Of a stretch of 64,000 nucleotides of DNA, positions 62,740 to 64,000 are shown piece by piece. Within the stretch, counting starts at the first letter, position 1. Each line of letters begins with the position of its first letter. Source of the stretch: Bacilli bacterium (lineage in GTDB: Bacteria > Bacillota_I > Bacilli_A > RF39 > UBA660). The position numbers and the translations under genes are program-made. The stretch is from positions 1 to 64,000 of the forward strand of contig JAFSDH010000008.1 in the NCBI GenBank assembly GCA_017436345.1, read 5' to 3'. The notes below the pieces were generated by a model. The model saw only the letters and a list, made by a program, of their open reading frames with translations, did no database searches and was not told where the DNA came from.

Positions 62740-63879
62740 ATGAAAAAAATTATTTTCATACTTCTATGCGCTATAACCTTACTTGTTTCATTAATAAATT
62801 TGAATCATAAATATGATTCAAAAGAAACAGAAAAAATAAATAAAGAAATAATTAAAAATGATAATACAGAATCTAAAGAGGAAAGATTAAAAGAAAATAT
62901 TAGTATTAATATACCTATAATAAAAAATATTTGTGATATCGATGAATGTATTACTAATAGCTTTTATAACAACATAATTAATTACTTTAAAGAAAATAAT
63001 TATGAAGAAATAATTAAAGACTCTTTTAGTTACTACAAAAACGCCTCAAATTTAATTAAATTAACTATAAATGAGGAAAATATTGAAAAGAATGAAAACA
63101 AAGAAAATGAAGGTGTTTCCTATTATGATTTTAATAGATATACAACTTTAAATGACTTAAAAAAAATAATCAACAATCAAAATATAAATGTATATTATGG
63201 TGAAAAAGCAACTAATATAGCTGTATTAAACTATCATTTCTTTTATGATAAAAATACTGAAAAGTGTAATGAATCTATTTGTCTTGACATTAAAGATTTT
63301 GAAAAACAATTAAAATATTTAAAAGATAACAATTTCAAAACTTTAACAATTGAAGAATATCAAAGCTGGATATATAAAGAAATAGATTTACCTAAAAAAT
63401 CAGTTTTATTAACTATTGATGATGGAGCAATGGGAACTAGTACAATAAATGGAAATAAATTAATACCTCTTCTTGAAAAATATGAAATAAACGCAACTTT
63501 ATTTCTAATAACAGGATGGTGGGACTCTAAAAACTATCAATCTAATTATTTAGATATTCAATCACACACCCATTTAATGCATGACGAAAATAAATGTTCA
63601 AATAAAACAAGAGGGGCAGAACTTCTTTGTTCTAATAAAGAAGATATAATAAACGATTTAAATAAATCATTAAAAGAAGTAGATAATAATTTATCATTTT
63701 GTTTTCCCTTTTATTTATATGATGATAAATCAATAGAAGTTTTAAAAGAATTAGATTTTAAAATCGCATTTATTGGTGGAAATAAGAAATCTAATCAAAA
63801 TATTGATAAATATAAATTACCAAGATATATAATATATAAAAACACGTCAATAGAAAGTTTTAAAAAGATGGTGAATTAA
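62740..63879 (+). CDS. Membrane-anchored polysaccharide deacetylase
   Basis: This 379-residue protein has an N-terminal membrane segment (about 3-22), a lysine/glutamate-rich linker and a NodB/CE4 domain. Its motifs are T-I-D-D-G (about 228-232), the metal-binding S-H-T-H (about 269-272) and F-P-F-Y-L-Y-D near 323-329. The enzymes deacetylate peptidoglycan or other surface polysaccharides. AGGTGAT precedes the ATG. It is directly followed by a ROK kinase gene. Confidence 0.88.
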   Translation: MKKIIFILLCAITLLVSLINLNHKYDSKETEKINKEIIKNDNTESKEERLKENISINIPIIKNICDIDECITNSFYNNIINYFKENNYEEIIKDSFSYYKNASNLIKLTINEENIEKNENKENEGVSYYDFNRYTTLNDLKKIINNQNINVYYGEKATNIAVLNYHFFYDKNTEKCNESICLDIKDFEKQLKYLKDNNFKTLTIEEYQSWIYKEIDLPKKSVLLTIDDGAMGTSTINGNKLIPLLEKYEINATLFLITGWWDSKNYQSNYLDIQSHTHLMHDENKCSNKTRGAELLCSNKEDIINDLNKSLKEVDNNLSFCFPFYLYDDKSIEVLKELDFKIAFIGGNKKSNQNIDKYKLPRYIIYKNTSIESFKKMVN

Positions 63880-63880
63880 T

Positions 63881-64000
63881 ATGAAGAAATTAGGTATTGA
63901 TATTGGTGCTAGTCATATCGGACTAGGTCTAATTGAAAACAATAAAATAATAGAAAAAACATATATATTATATAAAAGACCTTCTAAAATATTTAATAAA
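63881..64000 (+). CDS. ROK family sugar kinase (5' end, partial)
   Basis: The frame starts M-K-K-L-G-I-D-I-G-A-S-H-I-G-L-G at 63881 and runs off the right edge after 40 codons. The D-I-G-A-S motif is the N-terminal phosphate-binding loop of ROK glucokinases and N-acetylsugar kinases. It begins 1 base after the deacetylase stop. Substrate and regulator-versus-kinase status cannot be judged from this part. Confidence 0.75.
   Translation, partial: MKKLGIDIGASHIGLGLIENNKIIEKTYILYKRPSKIFNK

Overview
The window is AT-rich DNA of a low-GC Gram-positive bacterium (Bacillota, Bacilli side). It uses standard code 11: UGG is Trp and UGA is used as a stop, for example at 27543-27545. Several gene orders match Bacillus: rplU-prp-rpmA-obgE, nusB-xseA-xseB, hrcA-grpE-dnaK, tkt-sirA-yneF, ylbD-ylbE and ylbF-rsmD. 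Very short intergenic gaps and many small secreted or membrane proteins suggest a compact genome, possibly an uncultured gut Bacilli/Mollicutes-like lineage (inference; no 16S rRNA is present). All genes lie on the + strand except rnhC.

Layout. 1-2.9 kb: unrelated genes (partial unknown gene, TM1586-like nitroreductase, HEAT-like protein, AbrB-type regulator, alpha/beta hydrolase) separated by six copies of a short palindromic motif, like a cassette array. 2.9-3.4 kb: non-coding or decayed DNA. 3.4-5.0 kb: ABC exporter. 5.1-12 kb: rbgA, rnhB, priA and unknown proteins, one ending in a sliding-clamp-binding-like motif. 12-17.6 kb: parE and parC, separated by two paralogous membrane-anchored proteins. 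17.6-26.4 kb: ylbD-ylbE, a surface VWA protein, two LppM-like lipoproteins, a U32 protein, ylbF and rsmD. 26.5-32.8 kb: pilin-like protein, a mini-gene, a duplicated phosphoesterase, and a Tim44-like/Tim44-like/SPFH trio with zinc ribbons. 32.8-34.1 kb: rnhC, tRNA-Met and tRNA-Leu. 34.1-43.5 kb: small metabolic enzymes (Nudix, GNAT, nucleotidase, CDF, apt, HAD, tkt), sirA-like, yneF and a pentapeptide-like protein. 43.5-44.7 kb: a cysteine synthase gene behind two Cys-codon leader peptides. 44.7-47.1 kb: the rplU operon with a leader, then obgE. 47.2-50.6 kb: a structured RNA, an S51 peptidase and an ABC exporter. 50.7-56.2 kb: nusB-xseAB, spoIVB, ylmH, a Zn-phospholipase-like protein and ygjV. 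56.2-62.7 kb: heat-shock operon with two CIRCE-like operators, with pepF between dnaK and dnaJ. The window ends in a polysaccharide deacetylase and the start of a ROK kinase gene.

Regulation is compact. Most units end in a short hairpin plus U-tract, and in about a dozen the stop codon lies inside the hairpin. The next promoter, often an extended -10 of the form TGnTATAAT, follows within a few bases. The most striking system is the cysteine synthase leader. A consensus promoter is followed by a 19-codon peptide with three consecutive UGU codons, then a 17-bp terminator, then a second leader whose UGU-UGU codons overlap the arm of a 9-bp hairpin that sequesters the enzyme's ribosome-binding site. 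The second most striking is the motif-separated gene array at the left end.
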